Shown here in pieces: positions 53,512 to 61,909 of a stretch of DNA of 64,000 nt. How positions within the stretch are numbered: position 1 is the first letter of the stretch; the number at the start of each line of letters is the position of its first letter. Source of the DNA: Desulfovibrio desulfuricans DSM 642 (GTDB lineage: Bacteria; Desulfobacterota; Desulfovibrionia; Desulfovibrionales; Desulfovibrionaceae); NCBI RefSeq assembly GCF_000420465.1, contig NZ_ATUZ01000011.1, forward strand, positions 744,001 to 808,000, in the 5' to 3' direction. Made by a program: the position numbers and the translations under genes. Below the pieces are notes generated by a model that was not told the origin of the DNA, ran no database searches, and saw only the letters and a list, made by a program, of their open reading frames with translations.

Positions 53512-53539
53512 CCGGGGCGCGGCCATGGCCGCGCCCCGG
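53512..53539 (-). terminator. Intra-operon hairpin between the binding-protein gene and livH
   Basis: A 28-base fully self-complementary GC-rich palindrome (arms CCGGGGCGCGGCC), followed on the minus strand by CUUUUC. It lies 8 bases after the binding-protein stop. It probably acts as a partial terminator or mRNA stabiliser that keeps the binding protein more abundant than the permease. Confidence 0.75.
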
Positions 53540-53546
53540 TAGACGT

Positions 53547-54677
53547 TTAGTCCAGGGTAATGCTGTGATTAAGCTCTACGAACTTGCCATCTTTGATCTG
53601 GTAGATGGAAAGGCCCATACCGGCGGCATCGCCGGTCTTGCTGAAGGTCAGCTTGCCCAGCGGGGTTTCCACCGGGGTGGTGCGCAGTGCTTCCACAATC
53701 TTGGCGGCATCGGTGGAGCCAGCCTTGGCAATGGCGTTCACCAGAGCCTGGGTGGCGGCGTAGCCGTTGTAGTAGAAGGAGCCGGGATCGCTGCCGAACA
53801 TCTTCACGTGGCCTTCATGGGCATGTTTGTAGGCGGGCAGGTTACTGGTGTCCTTGGGATAGGAGGCGTACACGCCTTCGGCGTCCTTGCCAGCCATCTT
53901 GATGAAGGCGTCGTCCTTGAGGCCGTCGGGGCCGATCATGGCGGTGGTTACGCGGTCGCGGCGCATCTGCTGCAGCAGCTTGGAAGCAGTGGGCTGGTAG
54001 CCGCCGAACACGAGGATGTCGGGCTGGGCGCGGCGCAGCTTGCGCACAACGGCGGAGAAGTCCACAGCATCAGGGGTAACGGCTTCGTACAGAACGGTTT
54101 CCACGCCAGCCTTTTCAAGGGTTTCGCGGTTGTTGTCCACAAAGCCCTTGCCGTAGTCGCCATTGTCGTGCAGGTAGGCGACCTTCTTGGCCTTGAGGCC
54201 GTTCAGGATGAAGTCGCTGGTCAACTTGGCCTGGGCCTTGTCGTTGGCGATGGTGCGGAAGAAATAGGGGTTGGTGCCGCTTTCAGTAAGGCTGGGGGTC
54301 GTGGCAGAAGGCGACATGGAGACGATCTTGGCCTCGGTGTACAGCGGCAGGGTAGCCTTGGTAGCGCCGGAGCAGATGTGGCCCATGACCACGTTCACCT
54401 TTTCGGAAATAAGCTTGGTGGCCGCGTTGGTGGCCAGCTCGGGCTTGCACTGGTCATCCTGGGCGATCAGTTCAATCTGACGGCCAAGCACGCCGCCGTT
54501 GGCGTTCACTTCGGCAATCACAACCTTGGCGGCGTTCAGGCTGGGAACGCCGTAGGAGGCCAGGTCGCCGGAGTGCGCGCCGGCAACGCCGATTTTAATG
54601 GGATCCGCAGCCATTGCGGGCGCGGCAATTGCCACGCAGAATGCCATTGCAGCAAGCCAAGTCATACCTTTTTTCAT
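53547..54677 (-). CDS. livK: Branched-chain amino acid ABC importer periplasmic binding protein
   Basis: A 376-residue type-I periplasmic binding protein. Signal peptide MKKGMTWLAAMAFCVAIAAP ends with AMA at about residue 24. The mature part begins DPIKIGVAGAHSGDLASYG and has the LivJ/K-type ligand regions IGHICSGATKAT-like (VVMGHICSGATKATL) and KVAYLHDNGDYGKGF. It delivers leucine, isoleucine, valine or a related amino acid to LivHMGF. The start at 54677 has GGAGG at 6-nt spacing; an upstream ATG was rejected. Confidence 0.94.
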   Translation of the reverse strand: MKKGMTWLAAMAFCVAIAAPAMAADPIKIGVAGAHSGDLASYGVPSLNAAKVVIAEVNANGGVLGRQIELIAQDDQCKPELATNAATKLISEKVNVVMGHICSGATKATLPLYTEAKIVSMSPSATTPSLTESGTNPYFFRTIANDKAQAKLTSDFILNGLKAKKVAYLHDNGDYGKGFVDNNRETLEKAGVETVLYEAVTPDAVDFSAVVRKLRRAQPDILVFGGYQPTASKLLQQMRRDRVTTAMIGPDGLKDDAFIKMAGKDAEGVYASYPKDTSNLPAYKHAHEGHVKMFGSDPGSFYYNGYAATQALVNAIAKAGSTDAAKIVEALRTTPVETPLGKLTFSKTGDAAGMGLSIYQIKDGKFVELNHSITLD

Positions 54678-54857
54678 CTCCGCCCTCCGCGAGAAAAGAT
54701 GTGCGCACAAATGATGCGCCGCTTGTGGATGAAGGCTTTTCTATTGCCTCATTGCGGGCATCCTGTCAATGCGCGCACGGCGCGGCGATTGAAAGGCCGC
54801 AGGGCGGCAAACCGCCGAATGCCTTGCAAAAAAAGATATTCCATTAAAACTGTCTGC

Positions 54858-56279
54858 TCATTGCGCAAGGGCCTCTTTCAGGGCCTGCACCCCACGCTCC
54901 ATGGACTGCTCCGACAGGTGAGCATAGCCCAGTATCAGTTCGTGCGCGTGCGCGCCGTTGCGGCACAGCGAATGGTGCTCCACCGGCACGGCCCGAACGC
55001 CCTGCGCGCGCATGGCCGCGAGCACTTTGTCTGAAAAAAGGATTCCTGGAAATCCCGCCACCAGATGCAGCCCGGCAGCCTGTCCGCTGGCTGTGAAGCA
55101 GTCGCCAAAGTACCGCCGCAGACATTCCAGCAGGAAGAGCCTTTTGCCTTTATACAGCTTGCACATTCTCCAGATATGCCGTTCAAGCCCCCCGCTGGAG
55201 ATAAAGGCGGCCAGCGTGCGCTGCGAAAGCGCATCGGTGTGCACATCCGTGTACTGCTTTTCTTCGGCCCAGGGGCGCACCATGTCCGGTGGTATCACGG
55301 CAAAGCCCAGGCGCAGGGCTGGAGCCAGAATCTTGCTGAACGAACCAATATATATGCCCCTGTCGGGCGCAAGCTCGCGCAGGGCGCTGACGGGCGTTCC
55401 CTCAAAACGGAATTCGCCATCATAGTCGTCCTCCACCACCATGCAGTCGCGCTGTCGGGCAAAGTCCACCAGCGCCTGTCGCCGCTGCGCGGAAAGGATG
55501 CCCCCGGTAGGATACTGGTGCGAAGGAGTCACATAGACAAAGGCGCATCGTTGGGTGGTCTGCTCCGAGAGGTTTTGCAGGCGGCTGACGTCCATGCCTT
55601 GCGCGTCTGCAGTTATGCCTTCAATGGCGTACCCGGCGCGCGATATCACCTCCACCAGCCCCCGGTGCACGGGATCTTCCACAATTGCCAGGGCATTCGG
55701 GCGGTTGAGCAGGCGCGCCACAAGCCTGAGCCCCTGGGTTGCGCCTGTTGTGATCATTACCTGCTCCGGTGCGGCGCGCAGGCCCCGCATGCGCAGCAGC
55801 CATCCGGCAATGGCCTCCTGCAATTCGGCAACCCCTTGAGGCCTGCAATAGCGCAGAGCCGAGGCGGGTAAAGTATCGCACACCTGCCGATACAGCCGGC
55901 CCCATTCCGCCGCAGGAAAGTGCTCCAGCGCCGGGATGCCGGACTGAAAGTTCACAAGTCCCGGCGGGTCGGCGCGGGAATCATCGTGCGCATGCTCATC
56001 TGTCGTAGATTTTTGTCCGCACACTTGCGGCTGGGGCCGGATACCTTGCGCCACATGCGTTCCCGAGCCGCGCTGCGATTCAAGATAGCCTTCGGCCAGC
56101 AACTGGTCGTAGGCTTCAATAACAGTGCTGCGGGCCACATGCAGTTCTTTGCCCAGTTGCCGGGTAGAAGGCAGACGGTCGCCTGCTGCCAGATGACCGC
56201 GTAAAATCAGTTCCCTGATCTGCGCGCTGATCTGGCGGTTCAGCGAAAGCGGGCTGTCTGCATCAAGACTGATCCACAT
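54858..56279 (-). CDS. MocR/PdxR-type regulator (GntR helix-turn-helix fused to an aminotransferase-like domain)
   Basis: A 473-residue MocR-family protein. The N-terminal GntR winged helix (SAQIRELILRGHLAAGDRLP, RQLGKELHVARSTVIEAYDQ) is joined by a linker to a fold-type I aminotransferase-like domain. The PLP lysine is in YIGSFSKILAPALRLGF, and the cofactor-contact regions include VMITTGATQGL and YVTPSHQYPTGG. MocR proteins sense PLP or an amino acid and usually control a divergent gene, which here is an EamA-type exporter. No aminotransferase partner is adjacent. Confidence 0.92.
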   Translation of the reverse strand: MWISLDADSPLSLNRQISAQIRELILRGHLAAGDRLPSTRQLGKELHVARSTVIEAYDQLLAEGYLESQRGSGTHVAQGIRPQPQVCGQKSTTDEHAHDDSRADPPGLVNFQSGIPALEHFPAAEWGRLYRQVCDTLPASALRYCRPQGVAELQEAIAGWLLRMRGLRAAPEQVMITTGATQGLRLVARLLNRPNALAIVEDPVHRGLVEVISRAGYAIEGITADAQGMDVSRLQNLSEQTTQRCAFVYVTPSHQYPTGGILSAQRRQALVDFARQRDCMVVEDDYDGEFRFEGTPVSALRELAPDRGIYIGSFSKILAPALRLGFAVIPPDMVRPWAEEKQYTDVHTDALSQRTLAAFISSGGLERHIWRMCKLYKGKRLFLLECLRRYFGDCFTASGQAAGLHLVAGFPGILFSDKVLAAMRAQGVRAVPVEHHSLCRNGAHAHELILGYAHLSEQSMERGVQALKEALAQ

Positions 56280-56314
56280 GGCGCACCTATAATTGGTATG
56301 ATAAAAAATGCCAA

Positions 56315-56340
56315 AAAGTGGCGCTTATCAAAACCACTTT
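56315..56340. promoter_or_regulatory. Inverted repeat between the MocR gene and the EamA gene
   Basis: AAAGTGG (56315-56321) and CCACTTT (56334-56340) are exact inverse complements 12 nt apart, in the AT-rich divergent region. A looser pair, TGGTATGATAA and TTATCAAAACCA, overlaps it. These are candidate binding half-sites for the MocR regulator; assignment is by position only. Confidence 0.4.
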
Positions 56341-56435
56341 AGCTACGCTAGCCTTTCAAACGTCAGATGGCAATACGTGCCGGAAGACGTTCAGCATGCC
56401 GAAGCATTGTGCGGGCATCACAAGGAGAGGAAGTA

Positions 56436-57455
56436 ATGAGCGTGTGTGAAAACAGTGCGCAAGGTGCTGCGGTTGAGAAAGCTGCCGGGGGAGCGCAACC
56501 ACTGGTGCAACAGGGGCAAGCGCGCCCCTGGGGAGCCTGGATCAGCCTGACCCTTGCCATGAGCATCGCTGGCAGCGCCGTGGTGGCGGGAAAACTGCTG
56601 GTGGGTAGCCTGCCTGTGTTTCTTGCGGCGGGGCTGGGCCTTGGAGCAGGGCTGCTGGTGATGCTGCCCCAGTTGTGGCTGCGGCGTGAAAGGGGAACGC
56701 TTGATGGGCGCACCCACGCAACTTTGGCGCTTCAGGCATTGTGCGGCATAGCTCTGTACCGGATTTGCACCTTTGAGGGGCTTCGCTTTACCAGCGCGGC
56801 TTCTGCGGGCTTGATGAGCAGCGCAGCGCCAGCGGTCATTGGCTTGCTGGCATGGGGCATGCTGCGGGAGAGGCCGCCGCTGCGGCGTATTGCTGGCATA
56901 GCCTGTGTGAGTCTGGGCCTGCTCGCCATTAATCTTACGCCCTTTCTGGCAGCGCCGGGAGGCGCTGGTGTGGAAGCCACGCCAGCAAGCGGAGGCGAGG
57001 CCTGGCGCACATTGCTGGGCAACGGCCTTGTGCTGGTGGCCGTATTGTGCGAGGCGGCATTTTCCGTGCTCAGCAAAGCGCGCTGCTGCCCCATGTCGCC
57101 CTTGCGGCGCACGACAATTGTGTCATTTTATGCATTTGTCATGCTGTTGCCCATGGCCCTGTTTGAGGCCCGAGATTATGATTTTACCTCATTGTCTGCC
57201 TCAGCCATATGGGGGCTTGCCTATTATGGCGCTGCGGTTTCTTACCTGTCGTATGTGCTGTGGTTTCGTGGGATTGCTCAGGTGCAGGCCAGCGCAGCCG
57301 CGGCATTTACAGGCTTGGTGCCTTTGAGCGGCGTAGCGCTTTCGTGGCTGGTGCTTGGTGAGCAGATTCTGTGGACGCATCTTGCAGGTCTGGCCTGCGT
57401 GACGGCGGGCATATGGCTTTCGTGCGCTGCAACCAATGCGCCGGATGCCAAGTAG
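56436..57455 (+). CDS. EamA/DMT-superfamily transporter
   Basis: A 339-residue inner-membrane protein with ten helices in two EamA repeats. The first repeat includes YRICTFEGLRFTSAASAGLM and SAAPAVIGLLAWGMLRER; the second includes YYGAAVSYLSYVLWFRGIA and TGLVPLSGVALSWLVLGE. Such proteins often export amino acids or other metabolites. A divergent MocR-type regulator supports an amino-acid or vitamin B6-linked role, by inference. The start at 56436 has AAGGAG. The N-terminal 35 residues are extra-membrane. Confidence 0.9.
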   Translation: MSVCENSAQGAAVEKAAGGAQPLVQQGQARPWGAWISLTLAMSIAGSAVVAGKLLVGSLPVFLAAGLGLGAGLLVMLPQLWLRRERGTLDGRTHATLALQALCGIALYRICTFEGLRFTSAASAGLMSSAAPAVIGLLAWGMLRERPPLRRIAGIACVSLGLLAINLTPFLAAPGGAGVEATPASGGEAWRTLLGNGLVLVAVLCEAAFSVLSKARCCPMSPLRRTTIVSFYAFVMLLPMALFEARDYDFTSLSASAIWGLAYYGAAVSYLSYVLWFRGIAQVQASAAAAFTGLVPLSGVALSWLVLGEQILWTHLAGLACVTAGIWLSCAATNAPDAK

Positions 57456-57514
57456 GGCGCGGGCAAGCCGCAGCCTGCTCCTGATTTCTGGCCGCATTGC
57501 CGTTGGCAACGCTT

Positions 57515-57554
57515 ATAAATAGAAAGAGGGGCTTTCGCCCCTCTTTCTATTTAT
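57515..57554. terminator. Bidirectional terminator between the EamA gene and the FeS operon
   Basis: A perfect 18-bp stem, ATAAATAGAAAGAGGGGC with GCCCCTCTTTCTATTTAT, and a TTTC loop, between two convergent genes. Confidence 0.93.
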
Positions 57555-57569
57555 CCCACGGTCGGGAAA

Positions 57570-59165
57570 CTATTCTTCTTCGCCTTCAAACTTGATGAAC
57601 CCGGGGTTCACGTTGACCATGGCGTTGACGATGAGTTCCACCAGGCCGCCGTAAGCGAAGTTGTTCTTGGTGTACAGATCGTTGTGTTCCAGCATTTCGC
57701 GGATCTGGCCCTTGCAGTTGGAGCAGGGAGCGCAGATGTACTTGCGGGTTTCCGGTCCAAGGCAATCCTTGAAGGCTTCGGCGATCTGCCACATCTTTTT
57801 GCGGCCAGAGATGTTGCCGCGCCATTGCTCGATGTTGTTGCGGGTCATGATGGCAAAGCCGGAGCCGCCGCCGCAGCAGTAGTTGTCCACACCGTGGCAG
57901 GGCATTTCGCGGAACATGGGCGCAATCTTGCGCACGATTTCGCGCTGGGGTTCAACAATGCCCATGAGGCGCACGATATTGCAGGGGTCGTGCAGGGTCA
58001 CGGGGAAGTTGTTGCGCGAAGGATCAAGCTTGAGGCGGCCCGACATGACGATGTCGTGCAGGGTCACGTAGCAGCTTTCGCGCGGCACCTGATATTCGAA
58101 GGGGATAACGCGGTCGGCGATAACGGTCAGGGCCTTGTGGGCGTGGCCGCATTCACCGATGACGATCTTCTTCACGCCAAGTTCCTTGGCGGCCATCATG
58201 TGCTGCAGGGCAATACGGGCGGTCTGGGCGTCGTCGTAGAACACGCCGTAGTTCACGCCGTCGTACGCCAGAGCCTTGCTCGAGAGCGTCCATGAAAGAC
58301 CAGCTTCCTGGAAGATCAGCGAGAAGGCGGCGATGTTTTCAGGCCAGGCCATCACTTCGCCAGCGTTGTGCAGCAGCATGATGTCTGCACCCTGCACGTC
58401 GAAGGGAGTGTGGATGCCCACGCCGGTGATTTCGGTGTAGTCCTCGTCGATGAACTCCACGTTTTCTTTCACCACTTCAGGCGTCATGCCGGTGGAAGAC
58501 CCGCACTTCATCTGGTTCATGGTGCCTTTTTCGTGCAGTTCGCGGGCGTAGATGCCCATCTCCTGGCTGAAAAGCTTGCGGATTTCGCGGGCCAGCAGGC
58601 CGTTGTCCACACCGATGGGGCAGGTCTGCGCGCAGCGACGGCAAAGGTTGCAGCGGTAGGCCAGCTCGCCCAGGCGGGCCACTGTCTTCCAGTTCAGGCC
58701 CATGTCGCCGTAGCGCCATTTGGCAAAGGGTTCTTTCTTCACATACTGCTTGTAGATGCGGCGGAAGATTTCAGACCGGAAGTTGGGCCGGTACATTTCG
58801 TTTTTGCCAGACATCTCGTACAGATGGCAGGCATCAGAACAGGAGTTGCACTGGGCGCAGTAGTCCATGCTGGTTTCGAGCATGGGCAGGAAGGTCCAGT
58901 TGTTTTCCTTGGTGAACAGCTTGCGCATGCCGTTGAGGAACTTGTTGACCAGTTCCTCTTCTTCTTCCTTGTTCTTGGGCACAGGAATGTTCAGCACGCA
59001 CACATCATCAAGGATACAGGCGGTGTTCTGCTTCTGCTCATCTGTAAAGGGCTTCCAGGGCATGGTGTGCACGTCCAGGGGAAGCTCAGGAATATCCTTG
59101 AGGTCAATGCTGACCATCTGCCCTTCGGCAGTGGAAACATCTTTCAATTGCAGTTTATCTTTCAT
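57570..59165 (-). CDS. HdrD/DsrK-like iron-sulfur oxidoreductase
   Basis: A 531-residue cytosolic protein. Two ferredoxin-type motifs, CAQCNSCSDAC (about 107-117) and CNLCRRCAQTCPIG (about 167-180), precede a CCG domain whose cluster ligands lie in LHDPCNIVRLMG, DNYCCGGGSGF and CAPCSNCKG, as in HdrD, DsrK and HmcF. GECGHAHK is a further conserved Cys/His site. It should exchange electrons between a membrane cytochrome b and a cytosolic thiol/disulfide or FeS partner. It is coded 11 bases after a NarI-like cytochrome b, but no dsrJOP genes follow, so I do not call it DsrK. Its sequence opening also differs from DsrK as I remember it. Confidence 0.85.
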   Translation of the reverse strand: MKDKLQLKDVSTAEGQMVSIDLKDIPELPLDVHTMPWKPFTDEQKQNTACILDDVCVLNIPVPKNKEEEEELVNKFLNGMRKLFTKENNWTFLPMLETSMDYCAQCNSCSDACHLYEMSGKNEMYRPNFRSEIFRRIYKQYVKKEPFAKWRYGDMGLNWKTVARLGELAYRCNLCRRCAQTCPIGVDNGLLAREIRKLFSQEMGIYARELHEKGTMNQMKCGSSTGMTPEVVKENVEFIDEDYTEITGVGIHTPFDVQGADIMLLHNAGEVMAWPENIAAFSLIFQEAGLSWTLSSKALAYDGVNYGVFYDDAQTARIALQHMMAAKELGVKKIVIGECGHAHKALTVIADRVIPFEYQVPRESCYVTLHDIVMSGRLKLDPSRNNFPVTLHDPCNIVRLMGIVEPQREIVRKIAPMFREMPCHGVDNYCCGGGSGFAIMTRNNIEQWRGNISGRKKMWQIAEAFKDCLGPETRKYICAPCSNCKGQIREMLEHNDLYTKNNFAYGGLVELIVNAMVNVNPGFIKFEGEEE

Positions 59166-59176
59166 GATGGAACTCC

Positions 59177-60115
59177 CTAGTCTTCCTTCTTGGGGGCTGC
59201 GGGATTGGTGGTGGCCACATCAACCCAGGTCTTGGGCTGGCCATCGCCATTGATATGATCGGCAGACCACGTGACGTTGAACTTCAGGGCGTCCATGATC
59301 TTCTGCTGGTTCTTGGGGCTGTAGTTGGTGGGTTCGTCACCCCAGCGGATGTCGTGGTAGGTGAAGTACTTCATGAAGACGTGGCCCATGTGTGTCATGG
59401 GAATCCAGATCAGCAGGAAGAAGCCCACCAGCAGGTGCAGGCTGAACAGCACGTTGGTTTGCGGGGCAAAGTGGAACGTGATCAGGTTGTACATGAAGGT
59501 GCGGGCCAGCTCGAAGTAGGAAGGAGTGGTAGCCCAGGCAGCCAGGCCCAGCACGCCGAAGAGCACGAAGACAAGCAGGTTGAAGTAATGCTCGGGGGTG
59601 CTGTAGCGGCGCAGGCCTTCATCGGCGCGACGGCGCAAAACAAGGCTGACGCCGCCCACAATGATGCACAGCGTACCAGCCAGGGCACAGGCGCTGATAA
59701 CATTGCCGACAAAAATCATCAGACCGCCCTGGGGGTTGAGGCCCAGAACCTGCGCGATGGCGGCAAACAGCACCACGATGGTGCCGCCCATGAGCATGTA
59801 CATGCCCACATGGAAGGGATAGGTGCGCACCCAGAGCTTGAGGTTGTGTTCAAAGGTGGCGTGCAGGAAAAGCACTTCGGTCAGCAGGGCCTTGACGTCG
59901 CCCATGTGAGCGATGTGACGAGGCTTGGTCCACCAGTCCTTTTCTTCCATAAAGCTGCCGCCGTACACCGTCTTGGAGCCTTCGTGAGGCACGGGGTACA
60001 GTTCCCAGCGCACATGCAGGGGGCTGGCTGCAAGATACGATTTGATCTTGAGGTAGGCCATGCAGAAAAAGCCGGCTACCGCCAGATAGCCAAGAATGTA
60101 AAAAAGTGTGGTCAT
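59177..60115 (-). CDS. NarI/DsrM-like cytochrome b membrane subunit
   Basis: A 312-residue membrane protein with about five helices. Candidate haem b ligands are the histidines in HATFEHNLKLW, FHVGMYMLMGG, VLFSLHLLVGF and PMTHMGHVFMKYFTYHDIRW. It resembles the gamma subunit of respiratory nitrate reductase and DsrM/HmcE, and likely oxidises or reduces menaquinol and passes electrons to the FeS protein coded directly downstream. GGGAG precedes the start. Long AT-rich upstream region with its own promoter. Confidence 0.87.
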   Translation of the reverse strand: MTTLFYILGYLAVAGFFCMAYLKIKSYLAASPLHVRWELYPVPHEGSKTVYGGSFMEEKDWWTKPRHIAHMGDVKALLTEVLFLHATFEHNLKLWVRTYPFHVGMYMLMGGTIVVLFAAIAQVLGLNPQGGLMIFVGNVISACALAGTLCIIVGGVSLVLRRRADEGLRRYSTPEHYFNLLVFVLFGVLGLAAWATTPSYFELARTFMYNLITFHFAPQTNVLFSLHLLVGFFLLIWIPMTHMGHVFMKYFTYHDIRWGDEPTNYSPKNQQKIMDALKFNVTWSADHINGDGQPKTWVDVATTNPAAPKKED

Positions 60116-60532
60116 GCGTTTACTCCCGTGGGGTCAAGATGCCGCTAAATCGTGGGTTAGTTGCGGCCGGCACAGCCGACACGCTTTCAAGCCCGGCATG
60201 CGTCTGCCTGCCTGCAACCTCTCCTTTTAATGGGCCGACGCCTGAGTCAAATCTGACCTTTGTAATCAGGAATTGATCACATTAGTCGACATAGTCAAGG
60301 TGTACGGTGACCCCCCTGATACTCAAAATTACAAAAAATGCAAAGATGTCAGATGGAAACAATACAGTAAACTTAATCTGGATTAACCTAATTTTATTTA
60401 ACTAAATCAAGTAGATTACACCTATAAAAAAAATTTTCAAGCAGGCCAAAAAATTTTTTTAACAAGCTTGGGATGAAAAATTATATACTTTTTTAGTACG
60501 ATAAAATTTATCAGTGATATTGAGGCAATAAA
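60116..60532. promoter_or_regulatory. AT-rich control region of the cytochrome b/FeS operon, with a TTAATC dyad
   Basis: About 415 bases without a gene. From 60280 to 60530 it is strongly AT-rich. At 60373-60386 lies an exact dyad, TTAATC-TG-GATTAA, a candidate operator for one of the nearby Rrf2 regulators or another redox regulator. Confidence 0.5.
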
Positions 60533-60556
60533 AAAGGTCGGCTCATGCCGACCTTT
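60533..60556 (-). terminator. Terminator of the Rrf2-family regulator gene
   Basis: AAAGGTCGGC (60533-60542) and GCCGACCTTT (60547-60556) form a 10-bp stem with a TCAT loop, followed by a U run in the minus-strand transcript. Confidence 0.92.
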
Positions 60557-60610
60557 GTGTGTCAAATGGTATGCTTGTATAAACGGATTCTGCGATTGAA
60601 ACCGTGCTCC

Positions 60611-61027
60611 CTACAGGAGAATGTGCGGGTCGTGCATAAGATCGCGCAGTGTAATTGACTCAAAAACGCCATCAAGTGTCGCCTGCAGGTTCTCCCAGGC
60701 TTTTCGGACTTCACATCCATCAAAGCGCGTGCACTCGCCGGGCTTTTCCATGCAGTTTGTCAATTCAATGCCGCCTTCCATCAGTTTGACGATGCATCCA
60801 AATGTGAGTTCTTCGGGCTTGCGCAAAAGCACATGACCACCCTTGGCCCCACGGATGCTGCCCGTTATGCCAGCCAGCCGCAGCTGGCGCAAAATCTGTT
60901 CGCTGAATTGTGAGCTTATGCCAGTTTGTGCAGCCAACTGGCTTGAAGAGACCGGTTTCTCAAGACCGTTTTTTGCCAGAAAAAGCAGGATCCTGGCGGC
61001 ATACCGGGTTTTTGCAGAAAGCTTCAT
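60611..61027 (-). CDS. Rrf2-family regulator with a three-cysteine iron-sulfur motif
   Basis: A 138-residue Rrf2-type winged-helix protein. The DNA-binding part includes SSQLAAQTGISSQFSEQILR and the wing SIRGAKGGHVLLRKPEEL. The sensor segment NCMEKPGECTRFDGC places three cysteines at 6- and 5-residue gaps, as in FeS-sensing Rrf2 members such as IscR. It likely senses redox state or FeS status. The start at 61027 has GAGGG at 7-nt spacing and the usual opening MKLSAKTRYAARIL. It lies between the cytochrome b/FeS operon (same strand) and a second, divergent Rrf2 gene. Confidence 0.9.
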   Translation of the reverse strand: MKLSAKTRYAARILLFLAKNGLEKPVSSSQLAAQTGISSQFSEQILRQLRLAGITGSIRGAKGGHVLLRKPEELTFGCIVKLMEGGIELTNCMEKPGECTRFDGCEVRKAWENLQATLDGVFESITLRDLMHDPHILL

Positions 61028-61360
61028 TGCGGGTCCCTCTTGTGTGCAGATTGAATAGTTTCCATCTGCCATGACTGCCGGCGTCTCTGCGCCGATGCTG
61101 CGGCTAGCTATGACTAATGACGCATAAATCTAACACATTATATTTGCTATGGGCAGTATTTTTTTTTCTTCGTCAAAAAGTTGCGAAATTATTCACATCA
61201 TTGAAAACATGGCGAAGTCTGGTCGGTGACGTTCATTTCGGCACGCTAGTACCCGCTTGACGCCGTTATGTTGGTGCGCTAAAAAGTTGATCAGAACAGT
61301 CTAAATTAGACAGATACAGTTTAGAGATAGTTATTGTCTCCTGCAAAATAAGGAATGACT
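61028..61360. promoter_or_regulatory. Divergent control region of two Rrf2 genes, with a GTCTAAATTAGAC palindrome
   Basis: 333 bases between divergent Rrf2 genes. GTCTAAATTAGAC at 61299-61311 is a perfect 13-bp palindrome, and ACAGTCTAAA (from 61297) recurs as ACAGTTTAGA 20 bases later (from 61317), just ahead of the plus-strand gene. This spacing fits a tandem operator for one of the Rrf2 proteins. Farther left, TTGCGAAATTATTCACAT (61181-61198) is an imperfect dyad. Confidence 0.5.
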
Positions 61361-61909
61361 ATGCGTATTTCGACGATGGCCTGCCATGCTTTGCACTTGT
61401 TATTGTGCCTTTCTGAACAAGATGACGAAATCCCTGCCTCAGCGTCCGAACTTTCGGTCTGCACCGGCATATCTGAAAAATTTGTTCAAAAAATCATGCG
61501 GCTGCTTCAGTCAGAGGGCATTGTCAAAAGCGTTCGTGGCATTGCCGGAGGCCACATGCTGGCGCGCACCCCTGATGAGATAACGCTCGCCGACATAATT
61601 ATTGCAGTTGAAGGCGGCATTTCCCTGCCTGGCGTCAGCAATGTTGCCCCCAGGGGTAAAACAGCGCTGGACGCCTGGGATATGGTCGCCCGTTCCATGA
61701 ACAGTTCGCTCGAAGCTGTGACTCTCAGTTCTGTTCGACAGAGTAGTGCTTCAGCGCCGCGGCAAGCCACCCGCCGCAGGGTGGCGCAACCCTCTTCTCC
61801 GCTTCTGCCGGAGACCGACTTCGGAGGCACCAATGCAAAAGCATATTCTCTTGGTAGACAGCGATGCCGAAAGCCAAAGCAGACTGTCTCAAACCCTTCA
61901 GCAGTGTAA
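61361..61909 (+). CDS. rrf2: Rrf2-family regulator lacking the cysteine cluster, Rrf2-like
   Basis: A 182-residue Rrf2-type protein. The helix-turn-helix (ASELSVCTGISEKFVQKIMR) and wing (SVRGIAGGHMLARTPDEITL) are conserved. In the sensor segment the usual three cysteines are missing (GISLPGVSNVAPRGKTA), so it probably does not bind a cluster there. A basic, low-complexity tail of about 50 residues follows the core and overlaps the rrf1 gene by 77 bases in another frame. Rrf2 was named for the regulator beside the hmc operon of D. vulgaris; here it lies next to hmcF but on the opposite strand. The start at 61361 has AAGGA at 6-nt spacing. Confidence 0.82.
   Translation: MRISTMACHALHLLLCLSEQDDEIPASASELSVCTGISEKFVQKIMRLLQSEGIVKSVRGIAGGHMLARTPDEITLADIIIAVEGGISLPGVSNVAPRGKTALDAWDMVARSMNSSLEAVTLSSVRQSSASAPRQATRRRVAQPSSPLLPETDFGGTNAKAYSLGRQRCRKPKQTVSNPSAV

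Noticed and set aside
53565-55034. A 489-codon open frame antisense to the livK gene
   Set aside because: Gly/Val/His-rich translation typical of a shadow frame; the opposite strand has a signal peptide and a binding-protein fold.
57570-60115. Naming the cytochrome b/FeS pair dsrM and dsrK
   Set aside because: The domain architecture is similar, but dsrJOP genes are missing and the FeS protein opening differs from DsrK as I know it; a neutral name is safer.
61181-61198. Possible Rex-type site TTGCGAAATTATTCACAT
   Set aside because: The dyad is imperfect at key positions and no regulator link is visible; kept only as a remark in the control-region entry.
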